A stretch of 5,844 bases of DNA from Candidatus Aenigmatarchaeota archaeon (GTDB lineage: Archaea > Aenigmatarchaeota > Aenigmatarchaeia > QMZS01). The DNA is taken from the NCBI GenBank assembly GCA_030620695.1, contig JAUXEA010000031.1, forward strand, positions 1 to 5,844, read 5' to 3'. Below the pieces are notes generated by a model, which made no database searches, had not been told where the DNA came from, and saw only the letters and a list, made by a program, of their open reading frames with translations. Positions 1 through 4,578 of the stretch are shown here, piece after piece (position 1 is the stretch's first letter; each line of letters begins with the position of its first letter). Made by a program: the position numbers and the translations under genes.

Positions 1-307
1 ATTTTACACAATGAAAAATGAAAACAACAAAGAACTTACAGATTCTTTTGACCTGATTTTCAAGGGAATTGAGCTTGTTACGGGAGGGCAGAGAGAACAC
101 AGACAAGATATTCTGGAGAAACAGGCAAAGGAAAAAAATATCTCTCTGGAATCAATAAAATTTTATATTGAGACATTCAAGTATGGAATGCCTCCTCACG
201 GGGGTTTTGGTCTTGGTCTGGAAAGATTTATAATGCAACTTTTGAATTTAGGAAATGTGAGAGAGGCTGTTTTGTTCCCGAGAGATGTTGAGAGGCTGGT
301 TCCGTAA
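1..307 (+). CDS. aspS: Aspartyl-tRNA synthetase, C-terminal part (5' end outside window)
   Basis: This is the end of a class II aminoacyl-tRNA synthetase that attaches aspartate to tRNA-Asp in the cytoplasm. The frame is open from base 2, which reads FYT ahead of the first in-window ATG at 11, so that ATG is internal (family members carry a PFYTMP-like segment here). The visible part has the GIELVTGGQREH stretch of the archaeal AspRS catalytic core, then YGMPPHGGFGLGLERF, which holds class II motif 3 with its ATP-binding arginine, and ends in LFPRDVERLVP, a typical archaeal AspRS tail. The LFPRD ending and the GMPPH segment separate it from archaeal AsnRS, which reads differently here. Whether it is discriminating or also charges tRNA-Asn cannot be judged, because the anticodon-binding domain lies outside. 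The tRNA gene starts 57 bases after the stop. Confidence 0.93.
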   Translation, partial: FYTMKNENNKELTDSFDLIFKGIELVTGGQREHRQDILEKQAKEKNISLESIKFYIETFKYGMPPHGGFGLGLERFIMQLLNLGNVREAVLFPRDVERLVP

Positions 308-334
308 TGTTGTTGTCCAGAAAAATTAAAAGAG

Positions 335-346
335 AAATTAAACAAA
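335..346 (+). promoter_or_regulatory. Possible TATA box for the tRNA-Gln gene
   Basis: The stretch AAATTAAACAAA is centred about 25 bases upstream of the first tRNA base (365). A purine-rich run at 328-334 lies where an archaeal BRE would be. The whole spacer 308-364 is AT-rich, so the assignment rests mostly on position and is weak. Confidence 0.25.
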
Positions 347-386
347 TCTTTTAATTAATATTATAGCCCCGTAGTCTAGTGGCCAA

Positions 387-447
387 ACAATGCGTTAGCG
401 TACTTTACGTTAACGCTTTTGCGCGTTTACTTGCGCAAAAGGGTTAA
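387..447 (+). other. tRNA-Gln intron 1, D-loop (about position 21/22), 61 nt
   Basis: This non-canonical archaeal tRNA intron lies between the end of the D-loop and the 3' strand of the D stem. Its bulge-helix-bulge uses exon GGCC (381-384) paired with intron GGUU (442-445), two G-C and two G-U pairs. Cutting two bases after each strand gives 386/387 and 447/448. Because A bases flank both sites, shifting both cuts by one or two bases gives the same mature RNA. The body holds two strong hairpins. One has an 11-bp stem, 392-402 with 406-416 (one G-U pair, loop CUU). The other pairs UUUUGCGC (417-424) with GCGCAAAA (433-440). The boundary is inferred from the cloverleaf and the helix, not from RNA. 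Confidence 0.85.
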
Positions 448-463
448 GGATACTGGCCTTTGG

Positions 464-508
464 AATTCAAAGGAAAGAGCAAATATAAAATTTGCAATGA
501 TTGAAGTA
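464..508 (+). other. tRNA-Gln intron 2, canonical site 37/38, 45 nt
   Basis: This intron occupies the usual archaeal position, one base 3' of the anticodon. The central helix pairs exon CUUU (458-461) with intron GAAG (503-506), including one U-G wobble. The three-base bulges are GG|A and UA|A, so the cuts fall at 463/464 and 508/509. The intron body contains a perfect 6-bp hairpin, GCAAAU (479-484) with AUUUGC (490-495). The helix inside the splice site is weak and has a U-U mismatch, so the motif is relaxed. Confidence 0.88.
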
Positions 509-529
509 AGCCAGGGACCGCGGTTCGAA

Positions 530-598
530 TAAGTAAGCCTTTTATTGGATAGATAGAATAAAAAGGCTTAAGCCAAAAAAGAAAAAATAAATCGAAAA
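530..598 (+). other. tRNA-Gln intron 3, T-loop (position 59/60), 69 nt
   Basis: This non-canonical intron lies inside the T-loop. The central helix pairs exon UUCG (524-527) with intron CGAA (593-596), four perfect pairs. The bulges AA|U and AA|U are symmetrical and the perfect T stem stacks directly outside. The cuts fall at 529/530 and 598/599. The body has a 10-bp stem, UAAGCCUUUU (534-543) with AAAAGGCUUA (561-570), extended by AUU/AAU after a bulged A, then an A-rich tail (575-591). Confidence 0.88.
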
Positions 599-612
599 TC
601 CGCGCGGGGCTA

Positions 613-623
613 TTTTTATTTTT
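613..623 (+). terminator. T-run terminator after tRNA-Gln
   Basis: Two runs of five T separated by one A start directly after the discriminator base. Archaeal RNA polymerase terminates at such T-tracts without needing a hairpin, and the position right after a tRNA is typical. Confidence 0.5.
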
Positions 624-663
624 GTATTTAAGTTTTGTTGTTATTGGATATATTTACTTTATG

Positions 664-683
664 CTATATTTTATATTTATATA
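664..683 (+). promoter_or_regulatory. Possible TATA region for the 692-1498 gene pair
   Basis: A T/A-only tract rich in TATATTTTATAT-like sequence ends nine bases before the ATG at 692. Its left half is at the distance expected for a TATA box if the transcript starts at or next to the start codon. No Shine-Dalgarno sequence precedes 692, which fits a leaderless message. The exact element cannot be fixed in such AT-rich DNA. Confidence 0.4.
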
Positions 684-691
684 CTTAAGTT

Positions 692-1141
692 ATGGCAGAA
701 GAATATGAAGTTGTCCCAATTACGCCAATAAGGAAAATTGAAAGCAGACTTGAAAAAATTGAAAAAGGTTCACCAGGATACAATGCTGTTATGAAAGATC
801 TTGCTGAAATGATGAAAGAGAACCAAAAAACTATTGATGACCTTATCAGGACAAATTCAGACTTAATTGCAAACATAGGAAACTTATCTGAGCATCTTGG
901 TTCACTCACAAAAAAATTTGATGAGTTTATGGATAGTATAGAAGTTGCGGAAACAAGTGAGGAGCCGGAAGAATGGTCAAATATAAAAGAACAAACCAAA
1001 AAATTAGAAGAGACAAATCAGGAATTATTAGAAAGATTAAAAAAGATGGAGAGAAAAATGAAATTATCATCTCTAAGCAAATATTATTATTCTCCGCAAG
1101 GTCAGGTACAAAAACAGCAACCACCAGAAAAGACTTATTAA
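692..1141 (+). CDS. Uncharacterised coiled-coil protein, 149 aa
   Basis: I do not recognise a family. The protein is highly charged, soluble and mostly helical. After a short start that includes YEVVPITPIRKIE (residues 5-17) come two heptad-rich stretches, about residues 14-80 and 97-125. An acidic linker (EVAETSEEPEEW, 84-95) separates them. The tail (128-149) is rich in Tyr, Gln and Pro and probably disordered. There is no signal peptide, membrane segment or cysteine. The ATG at 692 was chosen because it follows a TATA-like tract and opens the frame. The next gene starts 15 bases after the stop, so the two are likely co-transcribed. It could be a structural, scaffold or nucleoid-type protein, but nothing in the sequence decides this. 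Overlapping frames on both strands show no protein-like composition. Confidence 0.8.
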   Translation: MAEEYEVVPITPIRKIESRLEKIEKGSPGYNAVMKDLAEMMKENQKTIDDLIRTNSDLIANIGNLSEHLGSLTKKFDEFMDSIEVAETSEEPEEWSNIKEQTKKLEETNQELLERLKKMERKMKLSSLSKYYYSPQGQVQKQQPPEKTY

Positions 1142-1156
1142 TTAACTTGAACAATT

Positions 1157-1498
1157 ATGGTAGAAGAAAAAAAGAGAGTGAATATGAGTATAGACCAGAG
1201 CAAGGAAGTTTTTTATGCAAATAATCTTGCAGTTTTCAATAATCCAACAGAATTTGTTCTAGACTTTACACAGGTAACTCCAAGAATAGACATGGTTCAG
1301 GATAAACAAATGATTACTTATGTTGTCAAACATAACGCAGTTGTTTTGGAACCAACACAAGCGAAAATATTCTTTAATTTACTTAAGGAAAATATAAACA
1401 AATACGAGAAGAAATTCGGAAAAATAAATTTGCCAAAAGGACAAAGGGTAGAGAAAGAAGGTAATTTAGCAAAAAAATTTGCTGATTATATAGGTTGA
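1157..1498 (+). CDS. DUF3467 family protein, 113 aa
   Basis: The protein matches the small DUF3467 family, which is found in bacteria and archaea and has no firm function. Recognisable family features are FYANNLAVFNNPTEFVLDF (residues 19-37), the following TPRIDMV segment, a central strand with VVLEPTQAKIF (62-72) and the closing helix LLKENINKYEKKFGKI (75-90). It is soluble and has no cysteines. The start at 1157 keeps nine residues before a second ATG at 1184. That one is preceded by a GAGAGTGA stretch that resembles a ribosome binding site but sits only two bases away, so the start is uncertain by nine residues. It follows the coiled-coil gene by 15 bases, which suggests a shared transcript and perhaps a physical partnership. 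Confidence 0.85.
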   Translation: MVEEKKRVNMSIDQSKEVFYANNLAVFNNPTEFVLDFTQVTPRIDMVQDKQMITYVVKHNAVVLEPTQAKIFFNLLKENINKYEKKFGKINLPKGQRVEKEGNLAKKFADYIG

Positions 1499-1539
1499 AA
1501 CTTTTGATTTGATAAAATAGTTAAGTAGGGATAGCAGGC

Positions 1540-1555
1540 TTTTTGTTTTTATTTT
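1540..1555 (+). terminator. T-rich terminator after the DUF3467 gene
   Basis: TTTTTGTTTTTATTTT follows about 40 bases after the DUF3467 stop, in the convergent spacer that runs into the 3' end of pyrH. It fits an archaeal T-tract terminator. A pyrH transcript from the other strand would read it as an A-tract, so it would act on the plus strand only. Confidence 0.4.
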
Positions 1556-2271
1556 ATCTTTGTTCCAATAAAATCTTTTCCATCCAGAAAGTCCTCAAAA
1601 TTTTTTAGTTTTTTTCCATTTAAAATAACAACTTCTAATTTCATTTTCTCTGCTTCTTTTGCTGCAACAGGGTCAAAGGGGGTATTTAATCCGGGGTTCC
1701 ATTCTTCCGGCACCAGTTTTCTGAACTCTCCCCAGGAAATCTCTTTTATTGGTTTAGCATCTTCAAATTTGTTTGGGTCTTTGTCACAAACATAATCAAC
1801 ATTTGTCAAATTCACTAATTTTTTTATTCCAAAATTTTTTGCTAACAAAACACCATCATAATCTGTGCTGAATCCCGGCTTCCACCCAGATGCAACAAGA
1901 AGGTTTTCTTTAAATTCAATTTGTTCATTTGGATTTTTTATTATCTTTGGATGTGCTTCCTCCTTTAAAATAGTTCTGAGTAAGTGAGCATTTAATCTTG
2001 TCCCGTGTATTCCCAGCCAGTCCAAATCATCTCTTGTCAGATTTGTAATTCTTTTTGCTGCTTCCTGATATTTTCTTGCTGTCTTTCCCCCACCGCAAAT
2101 TATTATGAATCTCCTGTTTTGTTTTATCTGGTTTAAAATAATTCTCCTGAATTTAATTAAAAACTCCGAATCTATAAAATCCGGCACAATTAGTGAACCA
2201 CCAACAGAAATTAAAATTATTTCTTTTTTACAACATCCCCTTTCAATTTCGTAGGTTTGTCTTGTTTCCAT
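1549..2271 (-). CDS. pyrH: Archaeal-type UMP kinase (start uncertain)
   Basis: UMP kinase phosphorylates UMP to UDP in cytoplasmic pyrimidine nucleotide synthesis. It belongs to the amino-acid-kinase fold, unlike eukaryotic UMP/CMP kinases. Visible motifs are GGSL (24-27, phosphate loop), CGGGKTARKY (59-68), DDLDWLGIHGTRLNA (81-95, the archaeal UMP-binding segment), GWKPGFSTDYDGVLLA (129-144, catalytic Asp region), NLTNVDYVCDKDP (154-166) and WNPGLNTPFDP (191-201). From the ATG at 2271 the protein has 240 residues and overlaps rpl32e by 55 bases. Family members begin almost directly with the strand before GGS, which corresponds here to Ile18/Ile19 (AUA at 2220, AUU at 2217) and leaves about 223 residues, the usual length. 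No ATG, GTG or TTG lies in frame between. A GGGGAT stretch about 14 bases upstream could serve a start there. The function is sure; the start is not. Confidence 0.94.
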   Translation of the reverse strand: METRQTYEIERGCCKKEIILISVGGSLIVPDFIDSEFLIKFRRIILNQIKQNRRFIIICGGGKTARKYQEAAKRITNLTRDDLDWLGIHGTRLNAHLLRTILKEEAHPKIIKNPNEQIEFKENLLVASGWKPGFSTDYDGVLLAKNFGIKKLVNLTNVDYVCDKDPNKFEDAKPIKEISWGEFRKLVPEEWNPGLNTPFDPVAAKEAEKMKLEVVILNGKKLKNFEDFLDGKDFIGTKIK

Positions 2272-2561
2272 AACTTCGTATTCACAATTTTTATCTTATT
2301 GTCTTTGCAGAATTTTTCTATTTCAAGTCTCTTCATTTTTCCGGTTTTTGAGGAAATAATTATTTCTTTTTCTTCCAGTTTTTTCAGTTCATTTAAATTG
2401 CTGATTCTCTGAGTCTCTTCTCTTTCAGGTTTTTTCCATCCTATTTTGGGTTTTATGCCTTTTTTGCCTTCTCCAATCTTGTTGTTTATTCCTCTCGGTC
2501 TTCTCCACCCATCTTTTAATCTTTTAAATCTATCCTGTTCACTTCGTTTGAATTGTCTCAT
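2217..2561 (-). CDS. rpl32e: Large ribosomal subunit protein L32e
   Basis: L32e is a protein of the large ribosomal subunit in archaea and eukaryotes, binds rRNA and has no bacterial counterpart. The 114-residue product is strongly basic. It shows the N-terminal FKRSEQDRFKRLKDGWRRPRG (residues 4-24), where the WRRPRG core is the family hallmark. A basic stretch with PKIGW follows (38-42), then the C-terminal domain with IIISSKTGKMKRLEIEKFCKDN (67-88) and IKIVN (90-94). A short lysine-rich tail follows. The last 55 bases also lie in the longest possible pyrH frame. In many archaea L32e sits in the spc ribosomal cluster between L6 and L19e. Here it stands alone between map and pyrH, so the cluster is broken up. 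AT-rich sequence just upstream (TTATAAATTT, 2571-2580) may be part of its own promoter. Confidence 0.93.
   Translation of the reverse strand: MRQFKRSEQDRFKRLKDGWRRPRGINNKIGEGKKGIKPKIGWKKPEREETQRISNLNELKKLEEKEIIISSKTGKMKRLEIEKFCKDNKIKIVNTKLWKQDKPTKLKGDVVKKK
2235..2241 (-). promoter_or_regulatory. Possible ribosome binding site for pyrH inside rpl32e
   Basis: Read on the minus strand, AGGGGAT lies about 14 bases before the AUA codon at 2220 and 17 before the AUU at 2217. It partly matches the archaeal anti-Shine-Dalgarno complement (GGAGGTGAT). No such sequence stands before the ATG at 2271. Position and match are only moderate, and the bases also encode the rpl32e tail. Confidence 0.3.
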
Positions 2562-2610
2562 AATTATAGAAAATTTATAATAATTCGTTTAATCTAAATA
2601 GTGGTTGAAA

Positions 2611-2627
2611 TATCTTTATAAAAGATA
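2611..2627 (-). repeat. Small AT-rich inverted repeat between map and rpl32e
   Basis: TATCTTT and AAAGATA form a 7-bp stem around a three-base loop, three bases after the map stop. On the minus strand it contains CTTTTATAAAG. It may be a weak terminator or processing hairpin for map, or simply the TATA box of rpl32e, which begins about 50 bases further on. In AT-rich DNA it may also be chance. Confidence 0.3.
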
Positions 2628-2629
2628 AA

Positions 2630-3511
2630 TTATCTGGTTGTCACAATTGGCTCATCAAGAACAATTACTGTATGCTCTGCCTGTGATATTTTTGAATCCC
2701 CTCTGAGAATCCTGTGAACTTCTACACATTCTCTATCTTTTAATTCTCTCATTGCAAGTTTTAATTTGACTCCTTTTATATTTATCCACCTCTCTGAAAA
2801 AGGCATTCCCTGTCTTTCTTTCATCAGTTCAATAATTTGTCTTGCTTCTCTCAGTCTGCAGGGCTTTACCTGAACCAGGGAGTAGGTCAGCCCCCTGTCT
2901 TCATCTTCCTCAGTTATATAATTTCTGCCTCCTGTAATAAAAGGTTCTATTGCTATAACTTCACCTTCCTTTAAAATATGAGAATACTCACTTTTATAAT
3001 TCGGGACTCTCGGCTCTGCATGGACCATATATTGTTCCAGTCCATGCCCTGTTAAATTTGTTATAGGCTTCAGCCCAAAACTTTTTATTACTTCCTCTAT
3101 TTTTACAGAAATTTCATTAATATTTCTTCCTGGCCTGACTAATTTTATTGCTTCTTCCAATGCTTTTTCTGCGGCCTCAACAAGTTTTTTATCTTCTTCT
3201 GATAAAGCAACAGTTGCAGCAGTGTCTGCAATATAACCATCAACACTAACACCAACATCTAATTTTACAACATCTCCTTCTTTTATTTCTGTTTCATCAT
3301 CCTGTGAAGGAGAATAATGAGCTGCAACCTCGTTAATAGAAATATTTAATGGCCAGGCAGGAATTCCACCAAGTTCCCTCGTCCTGTTTTCAACTTTTTC
3401 AGCAATATCCAAAATTTTTACTCCGGGTTTTACTAATTTTTCCCCTTCTTCCCTAACTATTTTTGCAATCTCCCCTGCTTTCTTGTATTTTTCCAGAATT
3501 TCTTTTTCCAT
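2630..3511 (-). CDS. map: Methionine aminopeptidase, type 2
   Basis: This metalloenzyme removes the initiator methionine from new proteins in the cytoplasm. It has 293 residues, normal for archaeal MetAP2. The pita-bread fold residues are all visible: substrate-binding His65 (AAHYSP), metal ligands Asp85 (KLDVG), Asp96 (IADTAATV), His156 (LTGHGLEQY), Glu189 (AIEPF) and Glu279 (QAEHTVIV), and the second active-site His164 (VHAEPRVP). The type 2 insertion between His164 and the last Glu is present (about residues 210-270), which separates it from bacterial type 1 enzymes. The ATG at 3511 opens the frame directly at the family's N-terminal helix. No Shine-Dalgarno sequence precedes it; a TTTTTAAAA tract lies 12-20 bases upstream. 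It follows the DUF368 gene by 32 bases and precedes rpl32e, a sensible link with translation. Confidence 0.96.
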   Translation of the reverse strand: MEKEILEKYKKAGEIAKIVREEGEKLVKPGVKILDIAEKVENRTRELGGIPAWPLNISINEVAAHYSPSQDDETEIKEGDVVKLDVGVSVDGYIADTAATVALSEEDKKLVEAAEKALEEAIKLVRPGRNINEISVKIEEVIKSFGLKPITNLTGHGLEQYMVHAEPRVPNYKSEYSHILKEGEVIAIEPFITGGRNYITEEDEDRGLTYSLVQVKPCRLREARQIIELMKERQGMPFSERWINIKGVKLKLAMRELKDRECVEVHRILRGDSKISQAEHTVIVLDEPIVTTR

Positions 3512-3543
3512 TAATTTATTTGTTTTAAAAAGAATCTATCTTG

Positions 3544-4407
3544 TTATACTTTAGCATTTCCTGATTTATTTTCCAAAACAAAAGCAACAAGAAAACCAAG
3601 TATGCCCGGAACCAAAATAAATAAACTGAAATTTACACCAACTATATTCTGATAAGGTAATCGTAAGGAACCCAACATTAACCCAATTAAAAAAGACAGG
3701 GTAAAAGATTTATATCTACTCAGAAGGTAATTTAAAATCCTGGAGAAACATAAGATGCCAATTAAGGCACCGGAACAAAAAACAAAAATTTCAGCCAATT
3801 GCAAACTTTTCAGTACCATTAACATATATTTATACTGGTTTAGCAGGAGCAATATAAATGCTCCGGAGATTCCGGGCAATATCATTGCACATATAGCCAC
3901 CACACCAGAAAGAAATATGACAGGTAGAGAATGCCCAATCTGCATCACACCCATTCCAACAAACAAGAATGCAAATAAAAACCCGATAATTAAAAATAAA
4001 ATATTTTTAACAGATAAACCATCTACCTGTTTATAGATAAGAACTGCTGATGCAAGTATTAAACCAAAGAAAAAAGCATAAGTGGGGGCAACCAGATTAT
4101 TCAAACAGAAATAGATTAAATTTGACATTAATAAAAATGCCAGACCAATACCTAAAAGCAAAGGAATAAATAATTTGAAATCTATCTTTCTGATATTTCT
4201 GTTTGCCTCCCTAAAATCACCCTTCAGGAAGTATAAAATAAATTTAAAATCTACATTGTTTATTGCACGAATCAGTCTCTCATAGATTCCTGTAATAAGT
4301 GCAATTGTCCCCCCTGAAATACCCGGCACTATATCTGCCATTCCCATTACAAATCCTTTCAGGAAGATAGTTATGGTCTCCTTTATCCCTTTATTACTCT
4401 CACTCAT
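3544..4407 (-). CDS. DUF368 family membrane protein, probable polyprenyl-phosphate transporter
   Basis: This is an integral membrane protein of 287 residues with about eight hydrophobic segments. It has the two signature repeats of DUF368, MADIVPGISGGTIALITGIY (residues 23-42) and ICAMILPGISGAFILLLLN (172-190). These PGISG loops mark an internal two-fold repeat. Bacterial members have been shown to move undecaprenyl phosphate back across the cytoplasmic membrane so that the lipid carrier can be reused. In an archaeon the substrate would be a dolichol-type phosphate used for glycan assembly; this is inference. The ATG at 4407 gives a short charged N-terminus before the first membrane segment. 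It has no Shine-Dalgarno sequence, and the upstream spacer holds a TATA-like tract. It is followed by map after 32 bases, probably on one transcript. No glycosylation gene is visible nearby. Confidence 0.88.
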   Translation of the reverse strand: MSESNKGIKETITIFLKGFVMGMADIVPGISGGTIALITGIYERLIRAINNVDFKFILYFLKGDFREANRNIRKIDFKLFIPLLLGIGLAFLLMSNLIYFCLNNLVAPTYAFFFGLILASAVLIYKQVDGLSVKNILFLIIGFLFAFLFVGMGVMQIGHSLPVIFLSGVVAICAMILPGISGAFILLLLNQYKYMLMVLKSLQLAEIFVFCSGALIGILCFSRILNYLLSRYKSFTLSFLIGLMLGSLRLPYQNIVGVNFSLFILVPGILGFLVAFVLENKSGNAKV

Positions 4408-4417
4408 ATTTATTTAT

Positions 4418-4431
4418 ACTTTTAAAAAAGT
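4418..4431 (-). promoter_or_regulatory. Possible TATA box for the DUF368 gene
   Basis: On the minus strand ACTTTTTTAAAAGT spans about 11 to 24 bases before the ATG. If transcription starts at or just inside the start codon, this fits an archaeal TATA element of a leaderless message. The evidence is position and composition only. Confidence 0.35.
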
Positions 4432-4571
4432 GTTTGAATTTATAACAAATTATCTAATTGAAATTGAAGCCCTTAATTCTAAAGTTGGCAGTAAAGTAAG
4501 TAGAATTATATATAATAAACACCATATTTTCACAGTATGAGCCGAATACTCTTAAAATTTTGAAGTTTAGC

Positions 4572-4576
4572 AAAAA
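4572..4576 (-). terminator. Possible T-tract terminator after the DUF106 gene
   Basis: On the minus strand a run of five T begins three bases after the stop codon, and a second T-tract (AAAATTTT) follows about 10 to 20 bases later. It coincides with the gene-free spacer, so a transcript end here is plausible. Runs this short are common at this base composition. Confidence 0.25.
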
Positions 4577-4578
4577 TT

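Larger units (their letters stand above)
365..612 (+). tRNA. tRNA-Gln (anticodon UUG) interrupted by three introns
   Basis: This gene supplies the glutamine tRNA. The exons are 365-386, 448-463, 509-529 and 599-612, together 73 nt. Joined, they fold into a regular cloverleaf. The acceptor stem AGCCCCG/CGGGGCU (365-371/605-611) has seven Watson-Crick pairs, followed by U8 and A9. The D stem GUCU/GGAU (374-377/448-451) has two wobble pairs at its ends, and the D-loop contains GG. The anticodon stem CUGGC/GCCAG (453-457/510-514) is perfect. The loop CUUUGGA puts UUG at 460-462. The variable loop is GGAC, the T stem CGCGG/CCGCG (519-523/600-604) is perfect, and the T-loop is UUCGAAU. The discriminator is A612 and CCA is not encoded. 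An A1-U72 pair and the UUG anticodon fit archaeal tRNA-Gln. Archaea normally form Gln-tRNA from Glu-tRNA with GatDE; neither gene is in this window. Confidence 0.93.
4408..4578. other. 171-base spacer, no gene seen
   Basis: No reading frame of credible length and no RNA-like fold was found on either strand. The right part lies downstream of the DUF106 gene. The left part, directly before the DUF368 start, contains the TATA-like tract listed separately. It is the longest gene-free stretch on the minus-strand side and probably separates two transcription units. Confidence 0.6.

Noticed and set aside
464..508. C/D box guide RNA inside intron 2 (AUGAUUG near 497-503 resembles box C)
   Set aside because: The match is partial and no box D (CUGA) or paired C'/D' boxes are found in this 45-nt intron.
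361..612. Split, permuted or decayed tRNA instead of an intron-containing one
   Set aside because: All exons occur in normal order on one strand, every stem is intact, and each gap has matching splice-site helices. An intron explanation needs no missing part.
685..1224. Overlapping reading frames at 685-999 (-), 927-1154 (-) and 973-1224 (+)
   Set aside because: They lie across the coiled-coil and DUF3467 genes, have low-complexity composition, and lack recognisable motifs or start signals of their own.
2217..2271. Frameshift joining rpl32e and pyrH, or sequencing error at their junction
   Set aside because: Both proteins are complete by family comparison. L32e ends at a plausible basic tail and the UMP kinase core begins right at that stop, so no shift is needed.
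3755..4036. Plus-strand frame of 93 residues
   Set aside because: It is the antisense of the DUF368 membrane gene, whose motifs and length are clear. The antisense product matches nothing recognisable.
4408..4578. Riboswitch or small RNA in the spacer
   Set aside because: No convincing long helix, conserved motif or compact structured core could be seen by eye, only AT-rich sequence.
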